A DNA stretch of 8,377 nt from Deltaproteobacteria bacterium. Its GTDB lineage: Bacteria > Bdellovibrionota > UBA1018 > UBA923. Positions within the stretch are counted from its first letter, which is position 1. Each line of letters starts with the position of its first letter. Positions 6,567 to 8,377 of this stretch are shown here, one piece after another. Under the pieces are notes generated by a model. The model saw only the letters and a program-made list of their open reading frames with translations, did no database searches and was not told the origin of the DNA. A program made the translations under genes and the position numbers. Where the stretch lies: assembly GCA_016194725.1 (NCBI GenBank), contig JACQAW010000436.1, positions 1-8,377 of the forward strand, read 5' to 3'.

Positions 6567-8377
6567 TAGAAACAAGCGCCCGTCTTCTTGCAGGCTGGCA
6601 GACAATCGTCGCCAGGCGCATAGGCACCCAGGACGTCAGGCGTAGGAGCAACCCAGGTCGCGCCCTGCAGCTCAAGTCTCGTAAGCACGTTTTCCAGATA
6701 ATCGCGCGTAAAACGCGTCGAGTGCATCATCATGAGCAGCGCAGAGGGTAAAAGCTTCGGGGCCGCCGCGAAACGCGAGTCAATCGTGCGCAACGCCTGT
6801 TCGGCAATTCGCTGAGCAGGCATGCCGGCTTCGGGCCGGTTGGCCAGCAGAGTGCCCGCCGCATGATGGTAGCTTTCGCCCCACGACCAGTCCGTTGTAT
6901 CAAAACTCGTGGGCAGAATATCAAAGCCGCGTGCGCGAATCGCGCGACACGTTGCTACCGCGGCATCGGCACCGGCTCCGAAGTCCAGATTGGGATACCG
7001 AAAGAACTGCCTGGCCGGCGCAGCGCCGTTCTGTTTCATCAATACCGTAGCCAGATCGACGTCAGCCAAAAAATCCGCCTCGGAGCTGCCACTACGCGCC
7101 AGATGGTGCGCGGTGTGATTGCCCAACGTGGCGCCATCGCCCTGCCAGCGGTGTAATTCCTGCCAGTCAGAAGCCTCGAGCGAGGACGGGTTCAGAAAGG
7201 CAACCGCTGGAACATGATGACGGGCCAACGTTTCACGAATCTGCTCGAGCGAAGAGGCACGCTCATGGATATCCGAAACAAACCACATGGGCAGGTCATC
7301 GATCGTAAAGACCACCGGAACTCGCGGCAGGCGGCCACCCGCCAGCTCAGGATGCCGGCGCTTTAAAAATGCCGCCGACAGCGCGGCTTCCGCAGGCTTA
7401 CCAAAAATATCAAAGCCAGTGTCGTTGGGGTCATCGGAAATTGAAAGTGCCCAAAGCTGAAAGCGCACCAGCATCTTTGCATCGGCAGAGCCGCTGGCCC
7501 AGGTGTTGGCAAACGACTCATAGAGGCGTTTTTGCAGCTCGACGTCGCGTTTGCCCGTCCAGCCCCAAGGCTCACGAGCCGCGTTCTCTTCGCTGGAATA
7601 TCCTACCTCCGAAAAATACAGCTGGCGCTTGTGGCGCGTCGCCACGGCTACCAGCTTGCTTTGCCATTTTTTCCAGCGCGCCGTCAGGCTCGCTACCGAA
7701 GTGTCGTCGGTCACGCCCGAAGCCAGCGGATAATACGCGCTGAGACCGATGAAATCCGAGGCATCCCAAAACGGAATCTGGTCGTACTGATCCCAGTTCG
7801 CCACGATAATGACCGAGACGCCCGCTCCCAGGCGCTGGCGCATGGCCGCGGCAGTCTGCCGCCAGTACGCCGAACGGCGTGCCTGTTCGGCCGAATTCGA
7901 CGCGATGTAAAGACGATTGAGCTCGGTTCCAATGATGAAGTCGGTAACGCCCGCGCTCTGCGCGATGTCGGCCATCTCATTCAGGAACCCAAGATACGAT
8001 TTGCCCCAGGCCTGAAAATCAGTGGGCTCAAAAAAGCCCCGCCACGCACCGTCATCCTTGGAAAGAATCATGGGCAGCAGTCCCGTGTTAAAACCGCGTG
8101 CTTTAAGCTCGCGCCCCAGCGTAATGACGCGGGCTTTGTAATCGTCTGTTTCGCCGGGGGTCATGCCCAGCCATTTGAAATCGCCGCACCAGTACAGCTC
8201 ATTGGCATTCTTGTTTTTCTGGCAAAGGAGCACGGGAATATTGAAATGAGTCGCGCCCAGACCGTGCGCACGCTCAACGTCAGCGAGCACCTTATCCATG
8301 GGCTGATTCATGACCATCAGATCCAGCACGAAACCGTCGCCTGCATGTGCTGAAATAGCCATGAAGGCGGCTGCCGC
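6566..8377 (-). CDS. Secreted GH113-like glycoside hydrolase fused to a CE4 polysaccharide deacetylase (5' end outside window)
   Basis: Numbered from the Met at 8362, the visible chain is 598 residues. The frame stays open upstream to the right edge (AAAAF, then MAISAHA|GD), which reads as the end of a Sec signal peptide, so the true start lies outside. Residues ~10-330 match the GH113 (beta-1,4-mannanase-type) TIM barrel: GLLPMI (94-99), WRG (107-109), IGTELNRL with E147 as likely acid/base, ANWDQYD (188-194), FIGLSAYYPL (204-213) and YFSEVGYSS with E252 as likely nucleophile. Residues ~347-580 form a CE4/NodB deacetylase domain: TIDD (353-356), metal-binding HTAHH (416-420), FRYPN (454-458), DTTDW (488-492) and MMMHS (544-548). 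A short Cys-containing tail ends the chain (C587, C591, C597). Hydrolysis plus deacetylation of an envelope or extracellular polysaccharide is inferred; the real substrate is unknown. Confidence 0.82.
   Translation of the reverse strand, partial: AAAAFMAISAHAGDGFVLDLMVMNQPMDKVLADVERAHGLGATHFNIPVLLCQKNKNANELYWCGDFKWLGMTPGETDDYKARVITLGRELKARGFNTGLLPMILSKDDGAWRGFFEPTDFQAWGKSYLGFLNEMADIAQSAGVTDFIIGTELNRLYIASNSAEQARRSAYWRQTAAAMRQRLGAGVSVIIVANWDQYDQIPFWDASDFIGLSAYYPLASGVTDDTSVASLTARWKKWQSKLVAVATRHKRQLYFSEVGYSSEENAAREPWGWTGKRDVELQKRLYESFANTWASGSADAKMLVRFQLWALSISDDPNDTGFDIFGKPAEAALSAAFLKRRHPELAGGRLPRVPVVFTIDDLPMWFVSDIHERASSLEQIRETLARHHVPAVAFLNPSSLEASDWQELHRWQGDGATLGNHTAHHLARSGSSEADFLADVDLATVLMKQNGAAPARQFFRYPNLDFGAGADAAVATCRAIRARGFDILPTSFDTTDWSWGESYHHAAGTLLANRPEAGMPAQRIAEQALRTIDSRFAAAPKLLPSALLMMMHSTRFTRDYLENVLTRLELQGATWVAPTPDVLGAYAPGDDCLPACKKTGACF

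Noticed and set aside
6012..6605. Longer version of the barrel-like protein starting at ATG 6605
   Set aside because: It overlaps the upstream gene by 40 bp and places 13 polar residues before an otherwise standard signal peptide; GTG 6566, sharing a base with the upstream stop, fits better.
7532..8353. Plus-strand 273-codon open frame opposite the GH113/CE4 gene
   Set aside because: It mirrors the conserved GH113-like region; its product is Arg- and Pro-rich without family features.

Overview
The window looks like chromosomal DNA from a moderately GC-rich (roughly 55-60% by eye), Gram-negative-type bacterium. The support is Sec signal peptides with ALA-type cleavage sites, a periplasmic sugar-binding protein, and a small secreted protein that reads like an outer-membrane beta-barrel. 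The lineage cannot be fixed from the sequence. Shine-Dalgarno sequences are weak or absent before most starts. No mobile element, CRISPR array, tRNA or rRNA was seen.

Layout. Positions 1-433 (minus) hold the N-terminal part of a membrane protein, possibly Yip1-like, that runs off the left edge. A 50-bp divergent spacer follows, with a perfect 15-bp palindrome. Positions 484-2340 (plus) encode a KimA-type K+ transporter of the APC/KUP group with a C-terminal USP-like domain. Then 29 bp later comes a compact plus-strand cassette: xylF-like binding protein (2370-3368), xylG-like double ATPase (3386-4924) and xylH-like permease (4921-6000, 4-bp overlap with xylG). Convergent to it, only 11 bp away, lies a minus-strand pair: a secreted two-domain carbohydrate enzyme (6566-8377, truncated at the right edge) and, joined by a one-base stop/start overlap, a small secreted barrel-like protein (6012-6566).

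How the genes work together. The xylFGH trio forms a complete CUT2-type ABC sugar importer, but the binding protein has lost several of the polar contacts known for E. coli XylF, so the sugar may not be xylose. No xylose isomerase, kinase or regulator is in the window. KimA is a stand-alone K+ uptake system by family knowledge; being co-directional with xylFGH may be incidental. The minus-strand enzyme joins a GH113-like TIM barrel to a CE4 polysaccharide deacetylase. This is the reverse of the domain order of the biofilm enzyme PgaB, and it is the most unusual object here. Its coupling to a barrel-like protein suggests the two act together at the cell envelope.

No gene-free stretch exceeds 300 bases; the longest is the 50-bp spacer at 434-483.
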